Source: Nocardia alba NBRC 108234
GTDB lineage: Bacteria > Actinomycetota > Actinomycetes > Mycobacteriales > Mycobacteriaceae
Length of the DNA stretch: 46,622 nt
Direction of reading: 5' to 3'
NCBI RefSeq assembly: GCF_001612665.1
Contig: NZ_BDAX01000026.1
Location: 1 to 46,622 of the forward strand
Shown here: in pieces, positions 35,442 to 43,338 of the stretch
Layout of the letters: every line of letters starts with the position of its first letter
How positions within the stretch are numbered: the first letter of the stretch is position 1
Program-made: the position numbers and the translations under genes
Notes under the pieces: model-generated
The model's database searches: none
The model's input: only the letters and a program-made list of their open reading frames with translations
What the model was told of the DNA's origin: nothing

Positions 35442-36137
35442 TCAGGAGGTGTGCCAGGTGACCTGATCTTCGAGGGGGGCGCGGGCGGTGCGGAAGTTGT
35501 TGATGGGGTGGGTGGTGTCGGGGTGGCCGAAGGAGATACCGAAGACGACCTTGCGAGTGTCGGGAATGGCGAAGTAGTCGCGGATGAAGGGGGCGTAGGA
35601 GGCGAGGGCGGCCTGGGGTGCGGCGCCGAGGCCGAGGGCTTGGGCGCCGAGCAGGAAGTTCTCCAGCCAGAGGCCGCAGTCGATGGCGCCGTAGATGCCG
35701 AGGTCGGCTTCGGAGGTGACGATGGCGACGTGTGGGGCGCCGAAGAATTCGAAGTTGCGCACCATCTGGCGCATGGTCTTCTCGTGGTCGCCCTTGGCGA
35801 TGCCGACGCTGTCGTAGAGCTGGAATCCGCAGGCCCGGCGACGGTCCCGGTAGATGCCCTCGTAGGTGGCGGGAAACTCGAAATCCGGTGCGTTGCCCGC
35901 GGTTTGGATGTGATCGAGCAGTTCCTTGCGGAATCGCTGCGTGCCTTCGCCCGCGGTGACCACGACCTCCCACGGCTGGGTGTTGCACCACGAGGGTGTG
36001 CGCTGAGCGAGGGTCAGCAGCTGTTCGACGGTCGCGCGGTCGACCTGTTCGGTGGTGAACTGACGGCAGGTCCAGCGCTGGTCGGCCAGCCGCTGGAGAG
36101 TGGCGAAATCGCTGCTGTCGTGGTCGGTCTGCGCCAT
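35442..36137 (-). CDS. nitroreductase family protein
   Basis: This is a 231-residue FMN-dependent oxidoreductase. Features: RWTCRQFTTEQV (FMN phosphate-binding Arg), AQRTPSWCNTQPWEVVV and, near the end, GAAPQAALASYAPFIRDYF and FGISFGHPD. Likely NAD(P)H-dependent reduction of nitro compounds, quinones or flavins; the true substrate is unknown. The ATG at 36137 has GGGAG 7 bases upstream; the in-frame ATG at 36173 falls inside an inverted repeat that looks like an operator. Convergent with the HxlR gene at 34974. Confidence 0.87.
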   Translation of the reverse strand: MAQTDHDSSDFATLQRLADQRWTCRQFTTEQVDRATVEQLLTLAQRTPSWCNTQPWEVVVTAGEGTQRFRKELLDHIQTAGNAPDFEFPATYEGIYRDRRRACGFQLYDSVGIAKGDHEKTMRQMVRNFEFFGAPHVAIVTSEADLGIYGAIDCGLWLENFLLGAQALGLGAAPQAALASYAPFIRDYFAIPDTRKVVFGISFGHPDTTHPINNFRTARAPLEDQVTWHTS

Positions 36138-36166
36138 CGCGCGGCTCCCTGGGGTACGGAGAACTG

Positions 36167-36181
36167 GTCTCATTTCGAGAC
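36167..36181. promoter_or_regulatory. inverted repeat in the nitroreductase promoter
   Basis: GTCTC-N5-GAGAC is a perfect inverted repeat 30 bases upstream of the start codon at 36137. A minus-strand TAAATT (36184-36189) lies just upstream of it in the right place for a -10. A repressor bound here would cover the transcription start. Which protein binds is unknown. Confidence 0.45.
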
Positions 36182-36244
36182 TAATTTAGCAGTTCGGCCA
36201 CCGGCGCGGAACCCGTCGACACCGTGCAGCCGGGAGAGCCGGAA

Positions 36245-38074
36245 TCACTCGCGTCGGCGGGCGACGACCGCGATCGCGATACCGATGCCGACGACCAGCG
36301 TCACGCTCGCCCCGATCAGGACGTACAGGACCCACGGCCGGTCGACCGTCGCCGGACCACGCACCGCGGCAGTCTGCTCGGCTTCCGGCGCAGCGCCGGC
36401 GCCGACGTAGGTCGGTCCGGGCTCCGCCGCGCCGGACACGGTGACGTCGAGCTGTATCGGCGTCGGCGGCATCGCGTCCGCGCCCATCGGAATGCCGAGT
36501 TTCACGGCGATGTAGTGCCACCCGGCCACCGCCTGCCGCTGGACCCGCGAATCGGAGTGATCCCGGTTGGCATACCGCACCGGCACCGACGCCAGCGTGA
36601 GCTCGGCGCTCGACCTGCCGGTGTACGCGGCGGTATCGGCGTCGATTTCGCGACCGAGCGGCGAAAACAGGGTGGTCTCCACATTCGACGCGGCCGTGCT
36701 GTTCGCACCGCCGGTCTCGGCGTACCGCACGCGGTAGGCCAATCCCTGTCCCCAATCGAGCCGCACGCGATAGAACACGTACTCACCCGACTGCAGGGTG
36801 TCGGTGTAGTTGCCGGTGCCGGGCAAGGTGGTCGCGGCCGTGAACGAGCCGCCGCCGCTGATCGGTCGCGCGGGCCCCGCCGGATCGGTGAAGGTGGCCG
36901 GGTTACTGACCGCGGCGGGTCCGGGATCGGTGACCCCGGGTTCGATACCGACCAGGATTTCCAGCGGCAGTCGCGCGGGCGAGCCTTTCGCCACCAGATC
37001 CCAGTCGATCTCGAAGTAGTAGCGGCCGCCGCCCTTGCAGTGGGTGGAATCGGCGCTGGTCGGCTCCTCGGCCGCGCCCTCGAAAGCCTTCGCGACGGTG
37101 AGCGCGACACCGTCGCCGGCCCTGGTTTCGAGCTCGCGCTCGCGGACGGCGCAGTCGACGCCGTCGCGGCCGTAGACCCGCAGTTCCAGCGCGTTCATGT
37201 CCTCGGTCATAGCGACGCCGTCGGTGCGCGGGGACGAGACGATGCCGGTGAAATAGGCGGTGGCGCCCTCGGGTACGTCGACGGCGTAGAACCGCTTCTG
37301 CCGCTGGCCGATGGTGTCGAGGTACTGGCCGGGCCTGGCGAGCGGCGCTGTCCGGTATTCGTCGGTGCCGGTGATGGGTGTCCCGGTGGCCTGGTAGTTG
37401 CGCAGTGCGGCCGAACTCACCCGCGGCAGAACGCGTTCCAGCGCGGCACCGTCGGCGGCATCACTGTAGGTGCCGCCGGTGGCCTGCGCCACGCACGTGA
37501 GCTGGGCGCGCGCCTTGTCGTCGACGGCGAACCCGATCGAATGCACGATCAGGTCGATGCCCTGCTGCTCGAGCTCCCTGGCGACTTCGCACGGGTCGGG
37601 TGGCGAACAGGTGTCGTCACCGTCGGAGACGAGCACGATCGAACGCGGTCCGGAATCGGGCAGCGCGTCGGCGGCCAGGCGCAGCGCGGCGCCTATCGGG
37701 GTCCAGCCACGCGGGTGGATGCCGTCTACCGCGGCAGTGAGGGCGGGCCTGTCGAGGGTGGTCGGCTGCCGCAATACCTGGACGTCGTGGCACCCTGCCG
37801 CTTTGTCCGCTTCCGAGTTGGCGGTGCCGGTGCCGTAGGTGGCGAGTCCGACCGCGGAGTCGTCGGGCGCCGAGGCGACGAACGCGCGCACGGCCCGCTT
37901 CGCCGAATCCATCATGGTGGCGCCCTGATCGGGACGCTCCATCGAGCCCGAGGCGTCGAGGACGAGCATGGTCGGCGCGTACCGACCGGGATCGGCCTGA
38001 GCGAGCGGAAACGCGGTCAGCACGGTGAGGGCTGCGGCGGTGAGTGCGGCGGTCAGCGCGCTGAGTCTCGACAT
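36245..38074 (-). CDS. exported VWA-domain protein with C-terminal anchor
   Basis: This is a 609-residue surface protein. A signal peptide of about 27 residues ends in LAQA. The von Willebrand A domain follows, with the metal site DASGSM (Asp40 to Ser44), GWTPIGAALR and VLVSDGDDTC. A large beta-rich region with paired Cys (VDCAVRERE, HCKGGGRYYFE) comes next. It ends in one membrane helix (WVLYVLIGASVTLVVGIGIAIAVV) and a short basic tail. It probably binds a ligand or partner outside the cell. The ligand is unknown. Divergent from the DNA methyltransferase gene with 176 bases between starts. Confidence 0.88.
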   Translation of the reverse strand: MSRLSALTAALTAAALTVLTAFPLAQADPGRYAPTMLVLDASGSMERPDQGATMMDSAKRAVRAFVASAPDDSAVGLATYGTGTANSEADKAAGCHDVQVLRQPTTLDRPALTAAVDGIHPRGWTPIGAALRLAADALPDSGPRSIVLVSDGDDTCSPPDPCEVARELEQQGIDLIVHSIGFAVDDKARAQLTCVAQATGGTYSDAADGAALERVLPRVSSAALRNYQATGTPITGTDEYRTAPLARPGQYLDTIGQRQKRFYAVDVPEGATAYFTGIVSSPRTDGVAMTEDMNALELRVYGRDGVDCAVRERELETRAGDGVALTVAKAFEGAAEEPTSADSTHCKGGGRYYFEIDWDLVAKGSPARLPLEILVGIEPGVTDPGPAAVSNPATFTDPAGPARPISGGGSFTAATTLPGTGNYTDTLQSGEYVFYRVRLDWGQGLAYRVRYAETGGANSTAASNVETTLFSPLGREIDADTAAYTGRSSAELTLASVPVRYANRDHSDSRVQRQAVAGWHYIAVKLGIPMGADAMPPTPIQLDVTVSGAAEPGPTYVGAGAAPEAEQTAAVRGPATVDRPWVLYVLIGASVTLVVGIGIAIAVVARRRE

Positions 38075-38250
38075 GTCCTCGGCTTCGGTGCAGCGGGGTG
38101 AAACCGGACAGACGTTACCTATCGGGCAATGGCCGCTCTACCCCTGATGTCGTGGCGCAAAGCACTGTTTGAAACATTCGATCTGGTTTGCGCAGGTCGG
38201 GTATCCGCGCCTGCGGCGCATCGGGGTGATTCCGGGGCACAATCGAACCC

Positions 38251-40032
38251 ATGGCTTCGCAGTCCCGCGACGCGCAGGAGCGCAAACGGCACGGCAGGCA
38301 CTACACGCCACCGGAGCTCGCGCGGTTCCTGGCGCGACGGGCACTGCGGTACGCCCCTCGCGCCGGGGTGCTGCGCGTGCTCGACCCGGCGTGCGGGGAC
38401 GGCGAGCTGTTGCTCGCCCTCCATCGGGAAATCGCCGCTAGCGCACCGGATATGACGGTGCACCTGACCGGATACGACCTGGATCGACGAGCTGTCGCCG
38501 AAACCGCCGACCGAGCCGGCGCACTCGGCGTGCAAATAGACTGCCGCGACGGCGATTTCCTTGCAGCCGCGGCGCAACTGGTCGACGGTTCGTTCGATGT
38601 GATCATCAGCAATCCGCCCTACGTTCGGACCCAGCAGTTGGGCGGCGACACCGCGCGGCTGCTGAGCAAACAGTTCGGCCTGCGTGGGCGGATCGACCTC
38701 ACCCACCCCTTCGTCGCCGTCGCGCCGCGGCTGTTGGCGGTCGGGGGCGTGCTCGGATTGCTCTGTGCCAACCGGTTTCTCACCACTCGCGCCGGATCGA
38801 ACCTGCGCCGAATCCTCACCGACGAACTGACGCCGGTGGAGCTCTACGACCTCGGTGACACCAAGCTCTTCGCCGCCGCGGTGCTGCCCGCGATCACCGT
38901 CGCGCTGCGCGCCACCGGACTGCCCCGCTGCCGCTATGTCTCGGTTTACGAGGACCCGGGGGCCGAACCGAATTGCGCCGCTGAGCTTTTCGATGCGCTG
39001 GCGGGCGAGGATGCCTGCCGTGTCGGCGCGGGCGGGCGGGTGTTCGCCGTGGAGATCGGCGCGTTGGCGACAGGCGAGGCGATGCTCCGCGCGCCGGACC
39101 AGCTGTCCACGGTGACGGCCCCGCCGACGGTGAGCGCGGAGTCGGCGGGCCCGCTCGGCCCACGAGACGGTGTCCGCTCCGATCGTCGGGGCGACACCGC
39201 GTGGCGTATGTCGCGGCCCTCGGTCGATCGCTGGCTGGGGCGGATCGCCGATCGCACCTGGCGCACGTTCGGGGAGGCCGCGCGGATCAGGGTGGGGATC
39301 AAGACAACGGCCGACCGGGTGTTCATCTCGGATCACTGGGATCAGCTGGACCCGACGCCGGAGCCGGAACTGCTGCGGAAGTTGATCACTCACCACGACC
39401 TGCAACCCTGGCGAGTCGCGATGGCGCGCGGCACGAAGGTGCTCTATCCCTACGATCTGACGCAGCCTCGTCGCACTCCGATAGATCTCGACGAATTCCC
39501 CTGTGCCGCTGCGTATCTACAGTCGCACCAACAGGCCCTCGCGGGCAGGCGCTACGTACTCGACGGTGGCCGCGAGTGGTTCGAGATCTGGGTACCGCAG
39601 CGGCCGCACCTGTGGGGCGCACCGAAATTGGTGTTCCCCGACATCAGCGCACGTCCACGGTTCGCTCTCGATCGGTCGGGCGCGGTCGTCAACGGTGACT
39701 GCTATTGGATCTCACTCACCGATCTCGGCCAGGGTCGTGCGGCCACGGATCTGGCGTATCTGCTGATGGGCGTGGCGAATTCGGCACTGGGACTGCGGTT
39801 CTACGACGCGGTCTGCGGCAACCGGCTGTACTCGGGCCGACGCCGCTGGATCACCCAGTACGTTGCGCGGCTGCCGGTGCCCGACCCTGGCACACGGGCG
39901 GCCGGTGAGGTTGTGCGAAGGGTGCGCGCGCTGGTGGAAGAGGGTGTGCCGGTAGTTGATTCGGGCATCGACGAGGCGGTGGCGGCAGCCTTCGGTGTCT
40001 CAGCCGATGTCGCGGAGACCGACCATCGGTAG
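38251..40032 (+). CDS. solitary N6-adenine DNA methyltransferase (Eco57I/TaqI-type)
   Basis: This is a 593-residue type II-like DNA methyltransferase. N-terminal RHYTPPELARFLARRAL precedes SAM motif I, VLDPACGDGELLLAL (Asp45 to Gly51), and catalytic motif IV, ISNPPYVRTQQL (Asn121 onward). The C-terminal half resembles the TaqI-like target-recognition domain (WGAPKLVFPDIS, YLLMGVANSALGLRF). There is no nuclease domain at either end and no restriction enzyme gene next to it, so it looks like an orphan enzyme with a regulatory or protective role. CACAAT 7 bases before the ATG suggests a leaderless message. Its 3' end overlaps the convergent TetR gene by 33 bases. Confidence 0.86.
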   Translation: MASQSRDAQERKRHGRHYTPPELARFLARRALRYAPRAGVLRVLDPACGDGELLLALHREIAASAPDMTVHLTGYDLDRRAVAETADRAGALGVQIDCRDGDFLAAAAQLVDGSFDVIISNPPYVRTQQLGGDTARLLSKQFGLRGRIDLTHPFVAVAPRLLAVGGVLGLLCANRFLTTRAGSNLRRILTDELTPVELYDLGDTKLFAAAVLPAITVALRATGLPRCRYVSVYEDPGAEPNCAAELFDALAGEDACRVGAGGRVFAVEIGALATGEAMLRAPDQLSTVTAPPTVSAESAGPLGPRDGVRSDRRGDTAWRMSRPSVDRWLGRIADRTWRTFGEAARIRVGIKTTADRVFISDHWDQLDPTPEPELLRKLITHHDLQPWRVAMARGTKVLYPYDLTQPRRTPIDLDEFPCAAAYLQSHQQALAGRRYVLDGGREWFEIWVPQRPHLWGAPKLVFPDISARPRFALDRSGAVVNGDCYWISLTDLGQGRAATDLAYLLMGVANSALGLRFYDAVCGNRLYSGRRRWITQYVARLPVPDPGTRAAGEVVRRVRALVEEGVPVVDSGIDEAVAAAFGVSADVAETDHR

Positions 40033-40623
40033 CAGCGTGCGTCGCGCGAACTCCCGCCCCGCCGCCGCGTCGTCGAGCGGGATCAGCCCGTCGGGGGTCA
40101 GCGCCAGCGAGAGCGCGAGGCGCGCCATGACCTCGGCGACCAGGTCGGGATCGAACTCGGGCACCGGTGCGCTGTCCTGGAGTTCGCGCAGCTTCTCGGC
40201 CAGATAGGCCCGCCCGATGGCGAGGATCGGTCCGGCTTCGGTGGTGAGCCGGGGCAGGATGATTTCCGGTTCGGTGCTGAGCAACCGGCGCAGCAGTTCA
40301 TTGCTCGCGATGGTGGTGACGAAGGCGACGAAGATCTCGATGAGCTGCTCGCCGGGTTCGGTGACCGCGCGTACCCGCTCGTCGATATCGGTCACATAGC
40401 GCTGTGCCTCGCGGACACCGACGGCCTCGACCAGCTCGTTCTTGGACTCGTAGCGCCGGTAGAGGGTGGCCGGGCTGATCCCGGCCCGCTTCGCGATCTC
40501 GCCCATGCTCGTGCGCTTGATCCCGAAATCGAGGAAGGCCGACAGCGCACTGTCGAGCAGCTTCTCCCCATCGGCGCCGGGCTTTTCGAGTATTCGAGCG
40601 AGGATCGACGAAACGGTAGGCAT
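40000..40623 (-). CDS. TetR-family transcriptional regulator
   Basis: This is a 207-residue repressor-type protein. The N-terminal helix-turn-helix lies at about residues 20-65: ALSAFLDFGIKRTSMGEIAKRAGISPATLYRRYESKNELVEAV. The C-terminal helical domain is the ligand pocket (LLRRLLSTEPEIILP). Ligand unknown. The gene lies 7 bases downstream of a 62-residue gene on the same strand. It overlaps the 3' end of the convergent methyltransferase gene. Confidence 0.88.
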   Translation of the reverse strand: MPTVSSILARILEKPGADGEKLLDSALSAFLDFGIKRTSMGEIAKRAGISPATLYRRYESKNELVEAVGVREAQRYVTDIDERVRAVTEPGEQLIEIFVAFVTTIASNELLRRLLSTEPEIILPRLTTEAGPILAIGRAYLAEKLRELQDSAPVPEFDPDLVAEVMARLALSLALTPDGLIPLDDAAAGREFARRTLLPMVGLRDIG

Positions 40624-40630
40624 TACCCCA

Positions 40631-40819
40631 TTATCCCTGTGGGGGTAGATCCAATGCGGCCATCTCCTGCTCGATCGCGTTGGCCGCGAAATGCACTCCG
40701 CGAGAACGGAGTTCGTGAACCCGGGATTGGAGCGCCTCGATTCCGCCGGGCTGGGCCGCGATATCGGCCACACTGAGCCGCCCCGCCGCTCGGCGCACAC
40801 CGGAATGCACGTATGCCAC
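40631..40819 (-). CDS. 62-residue hypothetical protein upstream of tetR
   Basis: The GTG at 40819 is preceded by a near-perfect Shine-Dalgarno, AGGAGG, 7 bases upstream, the best in the window. The product is soluble, with a basic head (VRRAAGRLSVADIAAQ) and a helix that continues SRGVHFAANAIEQEMAALDL. No family is recognised. It ends 7 bases before the TetR gene, so the two are probably co-transcribed; it may be a partner or a leader that helps initiate TetR. An AGGG-TT-CCCT inverted repeat at about 40900-40909 upstream could be an operator. Confidence 0.65.
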   Translation of the reverse strand: MAYVHSGVRRAAGRLSVADIAAQPGGIEALQSRVHELRSRGVHFAANAIEQEMAALDLPPQG

Positions 40820-40934
40820 CGTGATACCTCCTGCCTCGCGTATCCGGTGCCGACCGCCACTCTTATGATCGGACGCAATACGCAGGACAAATGTTATCAG
40901 GGTTCCCTACTGGTCACTTGCTCAGTGTGATGGG

Positions 40935-41459
40935 TCACAACACCTCGGCGTCACGGTGGTTGGTCAGATTGTGTAGATACACTGCCGCGTTCAGCTTGAT
41001 CCCGTCCTGCTGGTCCGGGGTGAGCTCGCGACGCACCTTGCCCGGCACGCCTGCCACCAGCGAGCCGGGCGGAATCTGCGCCCCTTCGGGGATCAGGGCA
41101 TTGGCCGCGATCAGGCTGCCCGCGCCGATCACCGCGCCGTTGAGCACGGTCGCGCCCATGCCGACGAGAACATCGTCGCCGATGGTGCAGCCGTGCAGAA
41201 TCGCGTTGTGTCCCACCGAGACCCCGGTGCCGACGGTGAGCGCGAACCCGGGGTCGGCGTGCAGGACGCAGCCGTCCTGGATATTGGTGCGCGCGCCGAT
41301 GCTGATCTGCTCGAGGTCGCCACGCAGCACCGCCGAGTACCAGACGCCGACCTCGGCGCCGAGGCGCACCCGCCCGATCACGGTCGCGTTCGGCGCGATC
41401 CAGGCAGTGTCGTCGATCTCGGGAGTGAACCCGCTCACCTTGATGATCATGAGCGTCAT
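40935..41459 (-). CDS. gamma-carbonic-anhydrase-like hexapeptide protein
   Basis: This is a 174-residue left-handed beta-helix protein of the gamma-CA/PaaY/YrdA family. Hexapeptide turns run from WIAPNATVIGRVRLG to SLIAANALIPEGAQ. Zinc-ligand histidines are in VLHADPG and VGHNAILHGC, and the Arg/Asp/Gln frame of CamH is present in LRGDLEQIS and NIQDGCVLH. It could hydrate CO2 or act as a thioesterase/acyltransferase-like enzyme; related proteins do both. The ATG at 41459 overlaps the stop of the upstream regulator gene (TAATG), which indicates coupling. The ATG at 41450 is an alternative. Confidence 0.88.
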   Translation of the reverse strand: MTLMIIKVSGFTPEIDDTAWIAPNATVIGRVRLGAEVGVWYSAVLRGDLEQISIGARTNIQDGCVLHADPGFALTVGTGVSVGHNAILHGCTIGDDVLVGMGATVLNGAVIGAGSLIAANALIPEGAQIPPGSLVAGVPGKVRRELTPDQQDGIKLNAAVYLHNLTNHRDAEVL

Positions 41460-42415
41460 TATTGCGCCGCTGCGCGGAACTGCGCGCGGTGGGCCGCCGG
41501 GGACGTACCGAGCACGCGGTGGAAGTGGTGGCGCAGGCTCACCGTGCTGCCGAAACCGGTGTCGCGGGCGACCCGGTCCACGGTGTCGTCGGTCGACTCC
41601 AACAGCAGTCGGGCATGGTCGATGCGCTGCTGCAGCAGCCACTGCTGGGGACTGGTGCCGGTGCGATCGCGGAAGCGGCGGGTGAAGGTGCGCCGCGACA
41701 TCAGCGCCGCGTGTGCCCAGTGGTCGAGGTCGACGGCGGTGTCGAGGCGGGCGCGAGCCCATGCCATCGCGCATTCGATCGGGTCGTCGGGGTCGTCGTC
41801 GGGTACCGCGATCGGGATGTACTGCGCCTGCGAGCCGTGCCGATGCGGGGCGGTGACCAGCGAGCGAGCCAGTTCGGTGGCGGCGCGGGCGCCGAGATCG
41901 GTGCGCACGATGTGCAGGCAGCAGTCCAGCGCTGCGGCGACGCCGGCGGAGGTGATCACGTCGCCCAGGTCGCTCCAGAGGGTGTCGGCCCGCACGTGCA
42001 CATCGGGATAGGCCAGCGCGAGCGCGTCGGCGGCGGCCCAGTGGGTGGTGACCTCGCGGCCATCGGCGAGGCCGGTCGCCGCGACCGCCCACGAGCCGAG
42101 GCACAGACCGATCAGCCGGGCGCCGTTCGCGTGCGCGGTGTGCACCGCTTCGTTCAGCGCGGGCGAAATCCCTGTGTCGCGAACCCATCCGGGAAAGACC
42201 ACCAGGTCGGCGGTGCGCACCGTCTCTAGGCCGTGGCGGACGGTGATGTCGAAACCGGCTGCGGTGGACAGTATTCCGGGTTCCTCGGCGCAGACCCGCA
42301 CGTCGTAGGGCGAGGTGTTGTCGACGCCGGTGCCGGATCTGCCGAACACCAGGCTCGGTACCGACAGATGGAACGGGCTGATGCCGTCGAACGCGATCAC
42401 GGCCACCGAGGTCAT
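41459..42415 (-). CDS. GlxA-family regulator (DJ-1/PfpI plus AraC domains)
   Basis: This is a 318-residue transcription factor. Residues 1-180 form a DJ-1/PfpI-like sensor domain with the nucleophile-elbow Cys in LIGLCLGSWAVAATG. Residues 205-315 form an AraC-type double helix-turn-helix (LMSRRTFTRRFRDRTGTSPQQWL and VARDTGFGSTVSLRHHF). The signal is unknown. A TAAGAT box (42422-42427, minus) ends 6 bases before the ATG, so the mRNA is probably leaderless. It is coupled to the gamma-CA-like gene and divergent from a metallo-hydrolase gene by 71 bases. Confidence 0.9.
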   Translation of the reverse strand: MTSVAVIAFDGISPFHLSVPSLVFGRSGTGVDNTSPYDVRVCAEEPGILSTAAGFDITVRHGLETVRTADLVVFPGWVRDTGISPALNEAVHTAHANGARLIGLCLGSWAVAATGLADGREVTTHWAAADALALAYPDVHVRADTLWSDLGDVITSAGVAAALDCCLHIVRTDLGARAATELARSLVTAPHRHGSQAQYIPIAVPDDDPDDPIECAMAWARARLDTAVDLDHWAHAALMSRRTFTRRFRDRTGTSPQQWLLQQRIDHARLLLESTDDTVDRVARDTGFGSTVSLRHHFHRVLGTSPAAHRAQFRAAAQ

Positions 42416-42421
42416 GGCCCG

Positions 42422-42427
42422 ATCTTA
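42422..42427 (-). promoter_or_regulatory. -10 box for the leaderless GlxA-type gene
   Basis: On the minus strand TAAGAT ends 6 bases before the ATG at 42415. Confidence 0.45.
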
Positions 42428-42486
42428 TCGGTGTGCGGCCTGCAGGCCACTGTCGGGCGGCGGCTCGCTCGGCGAAAGTTAGCGGC

Positions 42487-43257
42487 ATGACCGAGAAGAT
42501 CGCCCAGCCCGCCCTGGTATCCGCCCTGCACATCGGCGGCCCGACCCTGCGTTTCCGCTACGGCGGACTGACCTGGCTCACCGATCCCACGTTCGACGAG
42601 CCCGGCGACTACCCGGGTCCGATCACCCTGCACAAGCTCAGCGGGCCTGCCGTGCCGGTCGAGGAGATCGGCCCGATCGACGTCGTACTCCTCTCGCACG
42701 ACCAGCACGCCGACAACCTCGACAACGCGGGCCGCGCCCTGCTCGCCGAGGTCGACACGGTCCTCTCGACACCGGACGCCGCGGGCCGGATCGAGGGCGT
42801 ACGCGGGTTGACGCCGTGGGAGACCGTCACCGTCGGGACGGTAGAGGTCATCGCGGTGCCCGCCCTGCACGGGCCGCCGGGATGCGAGCCGCTCAGCGGC
42901 GTGGTGACGGGATTCGTGCTGCGTGCGCCGGGGGAGCCCACGGTGTATGTGTCCGGCGACAACGCCTCGGTGGAGTTGGTGGAGCAGATCGTCGACCGGG
43001 TCGGGCGCATCGATGCCGCGGTGTTGAACATCGGCGGGGCCAATGTGGGTCGGTTCGGCGACAGCGACGTCACGTTGAACGCCCGCACCGCCGTCGCGGC
43101 CGCCGCGGTACTCGGCGATGCGGTGATCGTCGCCGTGCACGCGGAGGGGTGGGGTCACTTCAGTGAGTCGCTGGAGTACCTCGAGCGCACCTTCGCCTAC
43201 GCCGATCGCGCACACCAGCTGATCGTGCCGGTGCGCGGTGAAGTGTTCTCCGTGTGA
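42487..43257 (+). CDS. metallo-beta-lactamase-fold hydrolase (UlaG-like)
   Basis: This is a 256-residue metal-dependent hydrolase. The metal motif is VLLSHDQHADNLD (HxHxDN form). A later His is in VPALHGPPG, an Asp in YVSGDNAS, and a closing His in VAVHAEGWGHFSE. This motif form belongs to the UlaG/NAPE-PLD-like branch rather than antibiotic-hydrolysing enzymes. Substrate unknown. No signal peptide. Divergent from the GlxA-type regulator, which may control it. Confidence 0.87.
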   Translation: MTEKIAQPALVSALHIGGPTLRFRYGGLTWLTDPTFDEPGDYPGPITLHKLSGPAVPVEEIGPIDVVLLSHDQHADNLDNAGRALLAEVDTVLSTPDAAGRIEGVRGLTPWETVTVGTVEVIAVPALHGPPGCEPLSGVVTGFVLRAPGEPTVYVSGDNASVELVEQIVDRVGRIDAAVLNIGGANVGRFGDSDVTLNARTAVAAAAVLGDAVIVAVHAEGWGHFSESLEYLERTFAYADRAHQLIVPVRGEVFSV

Positions 43258-43272
43258 GCGGACCCGGCGTGA

Positions 43273-43303
43273 TCGGCTCGACCGCGACACGCGATCGAGC
43301 CGA
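43273..43303 (+). terminator. hairpin after the metallo-hydrolase gene
   Basis: TCGGCTCGA and TCGAGCCGA form a perfect 9-base stem, with an inner CGCG-ACA-CGCG arm after one mismatch. It lies 15 bases after the stop and before ald. Confidence 0.7.
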
Positions 43304-43326
43304 CCGCTGAGCTCGTGCGCGGGTCC

Positions 43327-43332
43327 TAGGCT
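43327..43332 (+). promoter_or_regulatory. -10 box for leaderless ald
   Basis: TAGGCT ends 6 bases before the ATG at 43339; no Shine-Dalgarno is present. Confidence 0.45.
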
Positions 43333-43338
43333 GGCCGG

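Noticed and set aside
36224..38101. 625-residue open frame antisense to the VWA protein gene
   Set aside because: The opposite strand has a signal peptide, MIDAS motif and membrane anchor; this frame has none.
38129..38455. 108-residue open frame at the start of the methyltransferase gene
   Set aside because: Different frame from the methyltransferase and covers its promoter; no recognisable features.
40691..40930. 79-residue open frame on + strand over the small gene and promoter
   Set aside because: No Shine-Dalgarno or promoter support; the opposite strand has an excellent Shine-Dalgarno and gene spacing.
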